Source of the DNA: Quercus robur
Taxonomy: Eukaryota; Streptophyta; Magnoliopsida; Fagales; Fagaceae
Assembly: GCF_932294415.1 (NCBI RefSeq)
Contig: NC_065545.1
Span: 20,653,357-20,717,356 of the forward strand
Direction of reading: 5' to 3'
DNA length: 64,000 nt
A program made the translations under genes and the position numbers. Under the pieces are notes generated by a model. That model saw nothing but the letters and a program-made list of their open reading frames with translations, was not told where the DNA came from and made no database searches. The stretch's first letter is position 1; each line of letters starts with the position of its first letter. Positions 21,528 to 33,840 of this stretch are shown here, piece after piece.

Positions 21528-23760
21528 GAGCTGATGTAAAAGACAAAGGAATTGAATGGAAAGCCAGGAATACATAACAGTCACACCTAGATATGTTTTA
21601 TAGGGTTACAAATTTATAATCCAATCAAGCCCATCTAAGTCAAATAGTGAAGGACCAAGCTTGGATTGATTAGAATAATAAAATGTTTAGACTTTTTTTT
21701 TTTTTTTTTTGAGAGAGTTTCAACCTATAGCGTCCACTTCTGATAATAGCTCTTTATCATCAAATCAAGACACCAATCGATTTTTAGTGTAGGCGGGGAT
21801 TGATTTCCAGATCTCTTGTTCAACCATCAGAGACTTTACCAGTTTAAACTTTAAACTTTGCTTGAGTTTGGGTTGAGCTTACATAAAATGTTTGAATTTG
21901 GGCTTGTCAAATATAACTAAATAGCTTGAGCTCAACTTAAATTTACTTGATTTATTAGTCAATTCGAACTTGAGTTTAATGTCAAGTACTTGAGCTTAAG
22001 GTCATGTATATTATCACGCTTTTAAAATAAGCAAATCAAGCAAATAATCTAAAAACCTCAATTAGTCAAAGATTAGCTGTTGTATACCAAACTCACAAAA
22101 CCATAGTATTTACAAGAGCATGGCTTAATGAGATATATGTACAATTCAACTTTGAGGCTATGGTTCTAATAAATATCTAAAATAATAAAATTCATAACAA
22201 AACTATAATTAATTTTTATTATTATTATTATAAGATAGAAATTCTAATCTAACCTAATTTAAGTGTATATGTGTATGAAGCTCATTTATAGAGATTTGAA
22301 TCCTGACCCTTGCCCCCCACACCCTAAAAAACATTTATACTTGTAGAGTGACTATTGTACCAAGCGTGCGCAGTGGTAAATTATAATTAATTAATAATTC
22401 ACACATTTAGAGAGAGAGAGAGATGTACATTTTGTATAGATGATTAAGTAAGGTAAGATCACTATCACCAAGTTTTATTTGAAAAAAAAAACCTTACGCT
22501 CAAGTTTTAGTTTAACTTATATTACATTTTAATGTGTGTAAAAAAATAATATACTAACACTTCTTCTTTTTTTAAAGAGTTTCAATTTATAATATCTGCT
22601 CCTGATGATAACTCTTTATCACCAAATCAAAATTAAAATTTAGGTTGCGTTTGACATTGGCTTAAAAAGCTAGCTTTTTTTACTATTTAATTTATTTTTA
22701 CTACTATTCATAAGTCTCATTGCACTTTTTGGTACTATTAATGAGTTCTAATGTACTATTGCGGCTACTTTTTAGTTTTATTTACAGTACTTTCAGCAAA
22801 AAGCTTTCAATTTCAGCTAAATAAGCTGTTTCCAAACGGACTTTTAGTATTGAAAAATTATATGACATAGAAAATAACGTATGGGTTGATGTAAAAAACA
22901 AAACAATTGAATGAAAAGAGAGGGATGCACAACCGTCACACCTAGATATATTTTATGGAGTTACAAATTTATAATCAGCCAAGCCAAGTCGAATAGTGAA
23001 TGATCAAGTTTGGCTTGATTAGAATAATAAAATGTTTAGATTTTAAACTTTTATTTAGCTTGAGTTGGACTCACATAAAAGGTTTGAATTTGGACTTGTC
23101 AAATAATTGAATAGCTTGAGCTTAATCGGAAATTACTTGATTTATTAGTTAATCTGAACTTGAGCTCAAACTCGAGTTCAATGTCAAGCACTTGAGTTTA
23201 AGCTCATGTATATTATCATGCTTTTAAAATAAGCAAATCAAGCAAATAATCTAAAAGACTCCATTAATCAAGATTAGTTGTTATATAGCAAATTCACAAA
23301 ACCATAACATTTACAAGAGCATGTTTCATTGAGATATGTAAAATTCAATTATGAGACTATGATTCCAATAAATATCTAAAAAAAAAATTCATAATAAACT
23401 ATAATTAATTAGTAATTATCTCAAATTGAGAGAGAGAGAGATCACCCTCAAGTTTTTTTTGTTTTTTTTTTTTAAATTTTTTTATTATTATACAAAATAT
23501 AAATTCTACTCTAATCTAATCTAAGTGTATATTTATGCGAAGCTCTCTATTGGAGACTTGAACCCCAGCCCTTACCTCCCACACCCTCACAAGCACTTGT
23601 ACTTGTAGAGTGACTATTGTACCAATGATGTGCGGTGGTGATCACCTTTAAGTTTTAGTTTAACTTATATTATATTCCTTTTTTTTTTTTTTTTTTGAAC
23701 AACATTCCTAAACTAACACTTAAAATTTAATATTGAAAAGTTATATGACACAAAAATAAA
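21513..23760. repeat. Tandem duplication of about 1 kb, two diverged copies
   Basis: Copy 1 (about 21513-22865) and copy 2 (about 22866-23760) share AATAACGTATG, GTCACACCTAGATAT, GTTACAAATTTATAAT, AAAATAAGCAAATCAAGCAA and TAGAGTGACTATTGTACCAA in the same order. Copy 1 has an extra block of about 155 bp at 21690-21847. Both copies carry a reverse-oriented, SINE-like stretch with a degenerate GGTTCAAGTCTCC box. Confidence 0.65.
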
Positions 23761-24117
23761 AATAAAAACCCCTCAAATGGAAAACTATTTTTTTTTTTTT
23801 TTTTTTTGGTAAAAACTATAGACAAAATTGACATTGTACCCTTTAAAAAGTTTTATTTAATTTACATTATTTGAAATCCTGAACCGGCACAGGACATATA
23901 ATCTAACCGGTGTTCTGGGTCACTTCATCCTGATAACCAAACAAGCCCAAGGAAAAAAAAAAAATAATAATAATCTTATCCACAAACCCAAAACCCACAC
24001 TCCCTCTTCTTCTTCCTTCAGAGAACCAAAGCTTTGTTCATATTTCCAACTCTGCCCCCACAATCAGAACGCTCACTCACTCACTTTGCTAAGCTTCTCT
24101 CTCTCTTCTGAGTGTTC

Positions 24118-26165
24118 ATGGCGACATCGTTTTGTCCAACGACCCCTGTACGGTCCATCCTTCAACCCCAGCAAAACCCTCCCAAAAGCCTCCTCTTTCT
24201 TCGTGGTATGTAACCCTTTAACCTTTTTCTTAGTTGTATTTTACTTTAGTGTGTACATGCTTTAGAAAATGTTAGTGATTCATAGAGTTTTGTGGGTTGT
24301 TTTTGGTAATGTGAATGCAAATTTTGAAATTTGGTTGAATTTCTAAATGACACTTTTGGAGTTTATTTAAGTCTGGGGTTTGTTTAGAATGTTAAAGTTT
24401 AGTTTTTTAATTGTGAAAGCTAAATGGGTATTGGTTTTATTGCGTGGAGAGTGGTTTGTGATTGAATATTTTTACAGGTTCGTGTAATGGAGGACCTGAT
24501 TTTGTGAAATGCCGGTTAAGCGCATATTCGTGGAGCTCCGCTGTGAGCTGTAGTAAGATTGCCAATGGTGCTGCAGGGTTTTGTGGGAAGCCCATTGTTT
24601 TGAGGAAGTTGTTGCAAAGGAGGCAAGTTGAACGGAAAAGTTTGGAAACCTCATTTGTGCTATAGTTATGCTTATGATTGATTGTGGTGCTTTTTAAGTT
24701 TGAAAATGTTGTACTCAATGACTGTGTAGTAAGATTGCCAATGAGCTCTAGCTCAACTGGCACCTCCTCCCCTTGCAAGTGCTAGGTGGAGGGTGAGGTC
24801 ATGTGTAATTTACAAATAATAATAATAATAAAAAGACTGGGTTGTAAGATTGCATATGGCTATGGATGTGGCTGTGGCTGTTCTTGGAATTTAAGAGCAT
24901 AAAAATGGTAATTTGCTTTTGAAATGATGGGCCATGTTAGGATGTATAGCATTGCTATTCTGCTTGATGCAATTGGTCTGAGTTAATGGTCGGGTGATGT
25001 GTTATTTGGTGACCTACTGATGTTGTGAATTGTTCAGAAGAGGAGTTGTGAGGGCTGCAACTATTGAAGAAATTGAAGCACAAAAATCATTGATTGAGAA
25101 AGATTCTGTAAGTGTCTCCGATGGTTCATTACAAGATGTAGCATGTGGCTAGGTTGTAAGATTAAAATCTGACAGTTTCATAATATTGGAAAAATGTATT
25201 CTTGATGTTGTTGGTTGTTTTTCAGAAAGGAAGGATGGAAAAAACTATTGATACAGTTCGATCAAATTTCAATTCAATAAGGACAGGGAGATCAAACCCA
25301 GCCATGCTAGATAAAATTGAGGTATGAATCTAGATGCAGGATTGTTAGTTTTGTTATTAGGTCTTACGTACATCTGCATTCAAAATATTTCCAGCCAAAT
25401 TTTGTTTAGAACACAGTGACAACATTTCAAAAACCATTGCTACGAAGGTTAATGAGTGGCACTCAATTTTATACTGGTCTCGAGCATGATATGATATGAA
25501 GGTCAACAGATTGAAAATGTTTGATTTTTTGTCATGAATGCTGTCAGAAAACTATATGAGGCATTCCCAGTGCGACAATCCATGCTGTTTTTTTGCTGGG
25601 TTTTGAACCATGACCTCACACTCCGCCCATTATTGTGGGAGGAAAAACTGCATTTAAGTCAAAGCTTGTTGGCATAATCCATGCTAATATATGGTTGTGT
25701 TCTGAATATGAAGAGCGAATGGAGCATGTGTTCATGAACCAAAGATATTGACTTGTCATACTTCTTTTCTGAAGCACTAATTACTCTGTGTTGAGTTCTA
25801 TGTTTGTGGTTCCTTTGGTGTTGTATATTTAATACCATATACTTCATGTTTAAAACTTGGGAGCAAAAGATAGGTTTAATCCCACTCTGAGTTTCAATTC
25901 ATGGCCTCCTGCGTTTGGGCCTGGGATACTCAATTGTTTCACCATTTCATAGGGAAACCTTTATCACCTAAGAATCTAGAATTGACTCTAGTAAACATAA
26001 GAAATGAGTGTGTAACTGATGTACAACACTGGAAGCCATCATTCCTCAACAGGAAATAGTTTTTCAGGTTTAAAACCGGACAGGTTTTTATTGCTATGGG
26101 TATTTACTGCAAATCTGTAGCATCAATTGCTTTCATTTCTCTTCTTCTTCTTCCTTTTTCTGTTA

Positions 26166-26202
<37 letters not shown>

Positions 26203-28795
26203 TCTCAAATGTACTTATCAAAAAAAAAAAAAAAAAAATCTCAAATGAGGAGAAGTTCCAAAATTTCAAGCTGATTCTAGCATTGCAATAGTTTTTGGTG
26301 GTTTAGTTTTGCAATAGTTGTCATTTCTGCTTATAGCATAATCTCTCTTGTAAGTGGCAATCAATGGGAGCTTTTCAGAAACAAATTGTATGGGGGAGCC
26401 ACCTCATCCATTGCTTAATATGACATAGTATTTTGGGTCAACTTTAAAAAAATAAAAAATCATAGGTCTGCATGTGTGGTTCTATAAAAAAAGGAGGTGA
26501 CTTCTGCAAAAAAGGTTGCAGAAGTGCAAAATCATCACTTGTAATTTATTAATGATTAAGTAATTACCTTTATTTTAGATTAGCTATAACCCAATGCTTT
26601 TCTAGGTGGAATATTATGGAAGTCCAGTTAGCTTGAAGAGCATAGCTCAAATCAGTACTCCCGATGCAAGTTCTCTCTTGGTTCAGCCATATGACAAATC
26701 CAGGTATTCTATAAACTGAAGGACATAAAATGGTTCTTGAGGAAGATCGAAACGTTCTCCATTTAATTTTATGTGATAAATGCATGTATACTAGTAAGTA
26801 AGAACTAAGACTAAAATTTTCTCTGATTCTCGTAAATTAATATGATAGTGAATCTTCCATAAATTTTTGACAACCAAAGGTGATCTAATTGTCCAATTAT
26901 TTTGAGTTATAGAGCATTGACATCTTGCATTGCAGGACTGGCCCATGAAATCTTTCATATGATCTCTCTTTGACAATCTATTCTACTTTTTGATATGTGA
27001 TGTTTGTCAGCTTAAAGGCTATAGAGAAGGCCATAGTGGGCTCTGATCTTGGTATGACTCCAAACAACGATGGAGAAGTGATAAGATTGACTCTCCCTCA
27101 ACTTACATCAGAAAGGAGGAAGGTATAGTTTGCTGGCTTTGATCCCATTGCATGTAATTCTATGTCTTTTTATGCCATAGGCCCATAAGTCTATTTTCTA
27201 TATCCAATTAATATGATATCTCAGCTGAAATATTACTTTTTCCTCTTTGTTCTTCTGATTTTTCTTGGATGTTGGGTGCTATACTGCAGTCAATTCATTC
27301 TATCTTGTGTTGCTCCTTGGAGCTCAATATCCTTACTGTCTCACCTGCATGACATTTTTGCATCTTACATATAATGTTCTCTCTGCATGTACATTAACTT
27401 CAAGTACCATGCTTTGAAATGAGTTAGATGATTGAATTATATTTAGACTTTTTGTACTTTGTCATGATTCATGACTTGAGCTTTATGTTAATTGTTTGGA
27501 ATTAATCACATGAGGCCTGCTCTACTGTTCTGCTTCAAAGGTTCAGTTCTTCTAAAACTTTTCTCGGTTTAGCACTTGTTTTGTGATATGTTTATGTATC
27601 CTTTGAAAGGCTTTTGTTTGTTTGGTTTTTTTTTTTTTTTTTTTTTAAATAATTATTTTATAATGAATTTACATGCAAAAAATGCTTTATATTCTTGAAA
27701 ATAGTGGTGGTTAGTAGTAATTGATGAAAGAAATTCTACTTTCTGTAATTTGATATAAATTTAAAAATATATATATATATATATATAGACACACATTTCT
27801 TTTTGAAGATGTGCACTATTCAGTGAAGTTCCTTAAAGCATGCTTACAAAGAACTCCATTTTTTTTTAATTAATTAATTTTATTTTAATCATTGCAGGAA
27901 TTCTTAAAAATAGTAGCTAAACTGGCTGAAGAAGGGAAGGTACAGTGGCATTATCTCTGGACAATTTAAAACAAATACCTGCTGCTGTTTTTAGTAAATT
28001 CAATAGTATTAAAATTGGGCTTAGGTGGATATGTGGACCGTTGTCAGACCAAATCAGATCTCATGAAATGGCTCTAATTCATGTTTATATTGTTCCCCTT
28101 CTTCTGCCTTCTTCTCCTGTCTTCACTTGCCTGAATTTTTTTTTTTTGGGATAAGTAATGAAAAACATGTTAAATATGCAAAAAGAGTGTCACCTAAGTG
28201 ACACTATTTTTTGGGGTTGAGAAGTCAGACATAGTTGGCCTGTAACATTTTTTTTGGGTTTGTAACTTTCTTGAAACACATGGGAATTCATCCAATACAT
28301 AGGCTATGTTAAAGTCACTAAATTTGTCCTCTTGAATACCCCCTTCCCCTAAACTGTTTATAGGTGGCATTGAGGAACATAAGAAGAGATGCTTTAAAAG
28401 CCTGCGAAAAACTTGAGAAGGTTTGAATCCCTTAATCCCCTGCCCTGCTTTTTTCACACTCTCCAGTAATTGCTTTTTTGAGTCCAACCCCCACTCTCTT
28501 CTTTAAAAGTCCTTTGCTTTGCTTTACTTTACTTTCCATGCAGGAGAAAAAGCTCTCTGAAGACATTGCAAAGGACTTGTCAAGTGATTTGCAGGTAACT
28601 TGATGCTTTTGTATGCTTCATTATCTAGATGCTTCTGGACCTGGGACCACAATTCTAGAAATTATGGGGGGTTTACCCCCCAACTTGCTTATTTATCATG
28701 GAACAGCTTACTGGTAATTTTTTGGTTTCATCAGCAGGTTTGTCTCTAGAGACATATGTTTCCCGCCATCCTGTGTCTTCTTATTTGGAAAAAAA

Positions 28796-28826
<31 letters not shown>

Positions 28827-30849
28827 ATGGGGAGAGCAAAAAAAAAAAAGATACCTATGTTTCATTTTAGGAGAAGTTTGCTAGAAATAGCATTCTACAT
28901 GCCATCAACTTGATTTTTTTTTTTTTTTATTTATTTTTTTTTTTTTATAAAGAAGATTCTGTGATTAGGTTTATCTCAAAAGTTATAGGAGAATTATACT
29001 AGAAATACCATTCCAAAAAGTATCAACTCGAATTTTCTTAAAAAGAAGTTTCTGAACAATATGGTGCTTATCCTATGTTAATATTATCTTCATTTTGTGC
29101 AGTTATAAATTGAATTGGCTTTTGGGACTAGATTCCTATTTATATGTTATGGGGTAAACCGAATTATTCATTGTAATATGGCATGATGTTATTGGTATAT
29201 GCAATGTGTATATATATTCCTTAGCCAATAATAATTATTCTATTAGAATTATGGTTAAGTGACTAACTCACCATTTCCTAAGAGCTTAAACTTTTGGGAC
29301 AATCGGTAATTTAACATGGTATTAGAGCAAGAGATCCTGAGTTCAATCCCAATCTTCACTCTACCTCCCATTTAAAATGTTAAATTCCCACTTGTTGGGC
29401 CTCCACTTACTAAGGGGAAGTTTAGGCTCATAAGCGAGGGGGAGTGTTAGAATTATGGTTAAGTGATTAAACTCACCATTTCCTAAGAGCTTAAACTTTC
29501 GGGACAATCGGTAATTTAACATATACTATTAGGAATCAAAATTTTTTTTTTTCCCTTGAATTTGCTTCCACAACCAACTTTATATATATGGGAATACTAT
29601 TTTTCTCTCTCATGTTTTCCACTTTCCACTTCTCATTTCACCTTTTGTTCTCATACAGAAGCTGACGGATGAGTATATGAAGAAGATCGATGCCATCTAC
29701 AAACAGAAAGAGAAGGTACTGCCTATTTCAACCAAACTGATGGCATAGGTGAAAATCTATGATACTTTTCAAACTAGAGTTAGTTTCTTTTTAGTGTACT
29801 TTACATGCTTGGGTTACAAATGGAAGATAGTCCATAAACTTGGTATGTCATCTATGCCACTCAGTGGATCTCAAGCTTGAGATCTTTATTATATCAACTA
29901 GTGGTAGTGATGTGCTGCATTTGATTCTTTGATAGTATATTGTTCTGGGTATTTGGATTGAGCTGCATACAGGCACCCCACTTGGTCATTTCATGGATAT
30001 GGTTCGACAAGAATATACGAATTAGGTTAATCTCAAGTTTGAAAACAGTCTTTCTTTTGAAGAAGATATTTTTCTTCATACACTTATCAAAAAAAGATAA
30101 AATGAGGTGCCAAGGTTTCAGGGTGCGAAGAATTTGGACAGCTAGATTGGATCTGGTTCCATTCAAATTAGGGTTACTTCATGCTTCCTGACCTTTTTTT
30201 GGTGAAAGTGATTCCATTTTATGACATAGTTTTAAATGGATAATGTGGGCTTGGGCTAATAAGTAATGCATTTGGGTTACTTATTACTTATCAAAAAAAT
30301 AAAAAAATAAAAGTAGTGCTTTTGGGTTAGTGAAATGGGTCAGGTTATTGCAGACCATGGTTTCAACTTACATAAGCAAAAAATGGAGAAAGTAACCAAG
30401 GATTACAGTGCTAAAAAATGTAATGTCGGAAAAAAAAAGGATAGAATACTCTGCGTTGTTGTAAAAGGGCCTCTGGTATAGAATCTTGATGGTCTCACTT
30501 CCATGGGAAAGTAAAATTTAATTGCCATTGCAACAGTCTAAAATGTGAAACCCATGAATGTGCAAGGAAAAATGTAAAAAGTCTTTAGTCTGACCAGTCA
30601 ATTTCCTTGATTGTTCATTGAGGAAAACCAGAAATATTAAGGATGATGAATTCAGATCTATGTACACAAGAACACCACACTGAAAAATTTATGTCTAGGG
30701 CATGTAGACCTGTCCATAACTTGGTCAAATTATTCACAAATCAAATATTATTTATATATTGCTTGTCGTACTTCACACTTTCACGTCACCTTGATGTATA
30801 ACATATTTTCATCGCACAATTGTTTTTTCAGGAGTTGCTGAAGGTTTAA
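24118..30849 (+). CDS. RRF: Ribosome recycling factor, chloroplastic
   Basis: Eleven exons give a 277-residue protein: 24118-24205, 24478-24622, 25038-25107, 25226-25321, 26606-26703, 27011-27122, 27898-27939, 28364-28420, 28544-28594, 29659-29715 and 30832-30849. All phases agree. Residues 1 to about 80 are a Ser/Lys/Arg-rich plastid transit peptide. The RRF domain follows from about residue 88, with [58 protein letters not shown] and [13 protein letters not shown], and ends KEKELLKV. With elongation factor G, RRF splits the post-termination ribosome in the stroma. The length matches plant chloroplast RRFs. Intron 2 has a GC donor (AG|GCAAGT at 24623). Intron 9 carries a TRIM and a 25-base G run. 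The upstream pyrimidine-rich leader lacks a clear TATA box, as is common for housekeeping genes. Confidence 0.96.
24728..24812 (+). repeat. tRNA-derived SINE-like fragment in RRF intron 2
   Basis: CTCTAGCTCAACTGGCACC resembles an RNA polymerase III A-box region from a tRNA. It is followed by GGTGGAGGGTGAGGTCATG, where a B box would lie but is degenerate, and by an (AAT)n tail at about 24815-24831. It reads as a 5'-preserved, decayed SINE. The family is not identified. Confidence 0.4.
26203..26247 (+). repeat. Minute poly(A) insertion flanked by 9-bp direct repeats, RRF intron 4
   Basis: TCTCAAATG occurs at 26203-26211 and 26239-26247. Between them is TACTTATC plus poly(A). An (AT)n tract lies immediately upstream. 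The insert end ACTTATC-An is shared with the one at 30261-30329. Confidence 0.5.
28802..28826 (+). repeat. 25-base G homopolymer in RRF intron 9
   Basis: An uninterrupted G run follows an A run and precedes GATGGGGAG. Such a tract can form G-quadruplex in the transcribed RNA strand. It may also vary in length or reflect a hard-to-sequence site. Confidence 0.8.
29241..29521 (+). mobile_element. TRIM (miniature LTR retroelement), 281 bp, in RRF intron 9
   Basis: The direct terminal repeats, 29241-29316 (76 bp) and 29445-29521 (77 bp), run T(G/A)TTAGAATTATGG ... GGTAATTTAACA. The left one is followed at once by TGGTATTAGAGC, one mismatch from the initiator-Met tRNA primer site TGGTATCAGAGC. The right one is preceded by the purine tract GCGAGGGGGAG. 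The flanks TATTC and TATAC agree at four of five bases as a decayed target duplication. The interior is 128 bp with no coding capacity, so it depends on enzymes from another element. Confidence 0.85.
30261..30329 (+). repeat. Minute poly(A) insertion flanked by 19-bp imperfect repeats
   Basis: AAGTAATGCATTTGGGTTA (30261-30279) and AAGTAGTGCTTTTGGGTTA (30311-30329) flank CTTATTACTTATC plus an A-rich tail. It lies in RRF intron 10. Confidence 0.55.
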
Positions 30850-32610
30850 GGATTGTCTAATACACATGTAAATGGGAGTTGATTGGAGAGCTTCCCCAGT
30901 AGTGAACCTCAGAATTTTGTATGTTGATAATCTGTGGTGTATATTGTTTATACAGGTTACAAAAAAGAACACTTTTGAATTGAGAAGAGACATTTCGTTT
31001 TGAAGTAAAATTCAGTGGGTGGGTCCCCCCTTTTTCTATTGTTTATCTGGGATTCTAAATCCACATTCAATGACTGCTAACTGTTCCTGCCAGTGCTGAG
31101 CCTTGGCAGACAGTGTATATAAATCCATAGAATACCTTGGTAAAACAAAAACAAAAACTCAAGTGAAATGAAATTCCTAGTGTATATGAGTTCCTTTTAT
31201 CCATAATTCTTCGTGGACAATCACACATGTACACTAAATTAAGCATGTGCATACCAATTGCATGACAAAGGCTGCTAATTATGTTGTCCTAACATCAGTT
31301 TTTTAGGTTGAGGCATGTGATACTTTCAAAGAGAATGACCATGTATAAGATTCTAAGTGGTAGATTGTGGATGGTAGAAAAAAAGTGGTGAGTTTACGTA
31401 AAAGTGATTGACAACCGGTCACAATTTGACACATAAAATAGTCGTAACAATTTATGAGGTATCTGAACTACTCTTGCACATTTGTTTACACGAAGTAATA
31501 GGATGATTGCATTGAGTGTCAAATAAAGTGTGATACCTTTGTTTTTTTTTGGTGTACAATAAAGTGGTGATACCTGCTATCAACTAAAGTTTGTTTGTTT
31601 CAATTTCTTGGAAACTTCCCATGGAAAAAGGATGAAGTATGAATGGTAAAAAAACAAAAGGGATTTAAAAGAATCAACCGAGGGCCACATCTACCTTGCA
31701 CAGGGGCCATAGTTGCCTGTTTCTTGTCTTAATTAGTTCTTTACATTAATTGGCCCACTGGAGAAGCAAAGTCAAACCTGCTTTTGCTCACTTTTTGAGT
31801 GGTTATTTTGACTCCTCTTTTTCCATGTGTATAATTCATAAATTTTTGGTAGATTTCATCCCTTTTTCTCTGAAGAGAGCCCTCTTTTTTCAAATCTCAA
31901 GCTCCTGTTCTTCTGAACAATATCAGCCTAGTCCAGATAGTTCTTAGGCGTTTAGATTTTAAGATCCATGAGGACCTACTTGTCACTCATTAAGTGGATA
32001 GAAATAAAAAGAGAAAATAATTCATATTTTCTTAGGAAAGAAATAAAAAAAAGGTTATACATATATGTTGTTTATGTGTATAAAAATTGAGGTCTAATTT
32101 CTTAAGTTAAATTTTAGGTGTTATATCTTAAATTTTATAAACAAAGTTGAGGAACAAACTTGGTTGTAACCTAAGATTATAACTCCACTCAATATTTTTT
32201 TATTGGATATGAATTTTGACAAATCTATTGTTTGATTACATTTTTTTTTTATATCCTTTATGTTTGAATTATTTTAGAAGATTAAAGATATTGGTTATGT
32301 TATCAATTAGATATTTAACAAGTTCTTATAATCTAAAATTTTATATATATATATATATATATATAAAAGTTTATAGGTTGAATAGCAAATATAAATCCAA
32401 TTAGCATAAAATACATGTGTGTTAAGAATATAAAGAATATGCAATCCAACAATTAGATTTTTAAATATGTTAATTTTTTAAGTGGGAGTTGTAGCCTTAG
32501 GTTACAACCAAGTTTGTAGTCAAACTTTGTCCTAGTAAATTAAACACTATATTGAATTTATTTATTCTTGAAAAATATAATATTGTTTATACTACATTAG
32601 TCATTGCAGT
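30850..32610. other. Downstream region of RRF, no gene
   Basis: The 3' untranslated region is followed by AT-rich DNA. A minute insertion at 31522-31574 has AATAAAGTG(G)TGATACC on both sides of a GTACACC-poly(A) insert read on the minus strand. (AT)n tracts occur at 32341-32364 and 32616-32637. Confidence 0.5.
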
Positions 32611-32611
32611 C

Positions 32612-32642
<31 letters not shown>

Positions 32643-33701
32643 GAACCTAAATTGAATTTTAATTGGAGTCTAATTTTGTGTCATGTGTCCAATCTAAACT
32701 TTTAAAATTTTGTATCAATTGAGTTAATTCAATACAAAATGCGAGGAGTTCAATATAAATGAACCATAAGAAACTCAATCACATCTAATTATATATCTAA
32801 AATTATAAGAAGAGAGAGTTTGAAAGATTGTGCTTTCCAATGCCATTTGTTTGTCAAGATAAAAATAATTCAAATTTATCAACATCTATATATATATAAA
32901 GTCAAAACTTAGAAAAAATTCAATTAGATTCCAAATTAGAATTCAATTATGGGCAAGTTTTGTGCCATGTGTCCTCTTAAGTTTTTTAATCTTTGTGCCA
33001 AGTGAGTTAATGAGTGCAAAATACTACAAGTTTAATATTAATGAACTATAAAATAAAAATAAAAACAATCATATCTACTCAATTAAAACCACCACACGAC
33101 AAAGATTACCACGTATTCTATCTTATTAAAAATTAGAAAAAAAATTATCATAAGTAGTATTAAATTTAGGCAAGAATTTTAACATGCAACTAATTATATT
33201 TACTTTTTTTTTTTTCTAATAATTTGACTAATTATTTATATATTTATGATAAAAAAAATGTGTTTAATTTTAAATGCATCCATGCGTATACATGGGTTAT
33301 AAGCTAATATATATATTTAAAGTCAAAGTTAAAAAGAAAATTCAATTAGATTCGAAATTAGATTTCAATTGTGTGCTAATTTTGTGTCATGTGTCCACTT
33401 AAGTTTTTGATATTTGTGTCAAGTGATTTAGTAAGTACAAAATACTAAGAGTCCAATATTAATGAACTATAAAATAAAATAAAAAATTAATTGTATATCT
33501 ATTAAAAAAAAAATCACCACACGTTCTATTTTATCAAAAAAGAAAAAAAATCATAAGTAATATTAAACTTATGCAAAATTTTTAACATGCAACTAATTAC
33601 GTTTACATTTTCTAATAATTCAACTAATTATTTATATTTTTATGATAAAAAATGTGTTTATTTTTAAATGCATCTATGCGTATGCATGTGTTACAAGCTA
33701 G
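32611..33701 (+). mobile_element. Helitron-like non-autonomous elements in tandem (one partial, two full)
   Basis: Copy 2 (32885-33307) starts A|TCTATATATAT and ends with a CCATG...CATGG hairpin, nine bases, then CTAA followed by T. Copy 3 (33308-33701) ends GTTACAAGCTAG followed by T after a similar ATGC...GCAT hairpin. Helitrons start TC, end CTRR after a short hairpin, and insert between A and T. Copy 1 (about 32611-32815) matches only the first half. The shared internal blocks include TTTTGTG(T/C)CATGTGTCC and TTTAACATGCAACTAATTA. Confidence 0.5.
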
Positions 33702-33840
33702 TTTTACATAATATTATGAACAATCGTTATTTATTAAATAAAAACTTATATATATGGTGTGAATGTGTTTTTTTTTTTTAATTGTTCCGTGGCATATACA
33801 CGAAATTCTAAACTAATTTAAACATAATTGAGAAACTTAG

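Larger units (their letters stand above)
20247..24117. other. Repeat-rich intergenic DNA upstream of RRF
   Basis: There is no supportable gene. It contains a stretch of GACCAAATTGACTG-type short repeats near 20990-21080 and a tandem duplication of about 1 kb (listed). A MITE-like segment at about 22640-22860 has facing TTGCGTTTG and AAACGGAC ends. The bases 23880-24117 are CT-rich and include the RRF leader. Confidence 0.55.
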
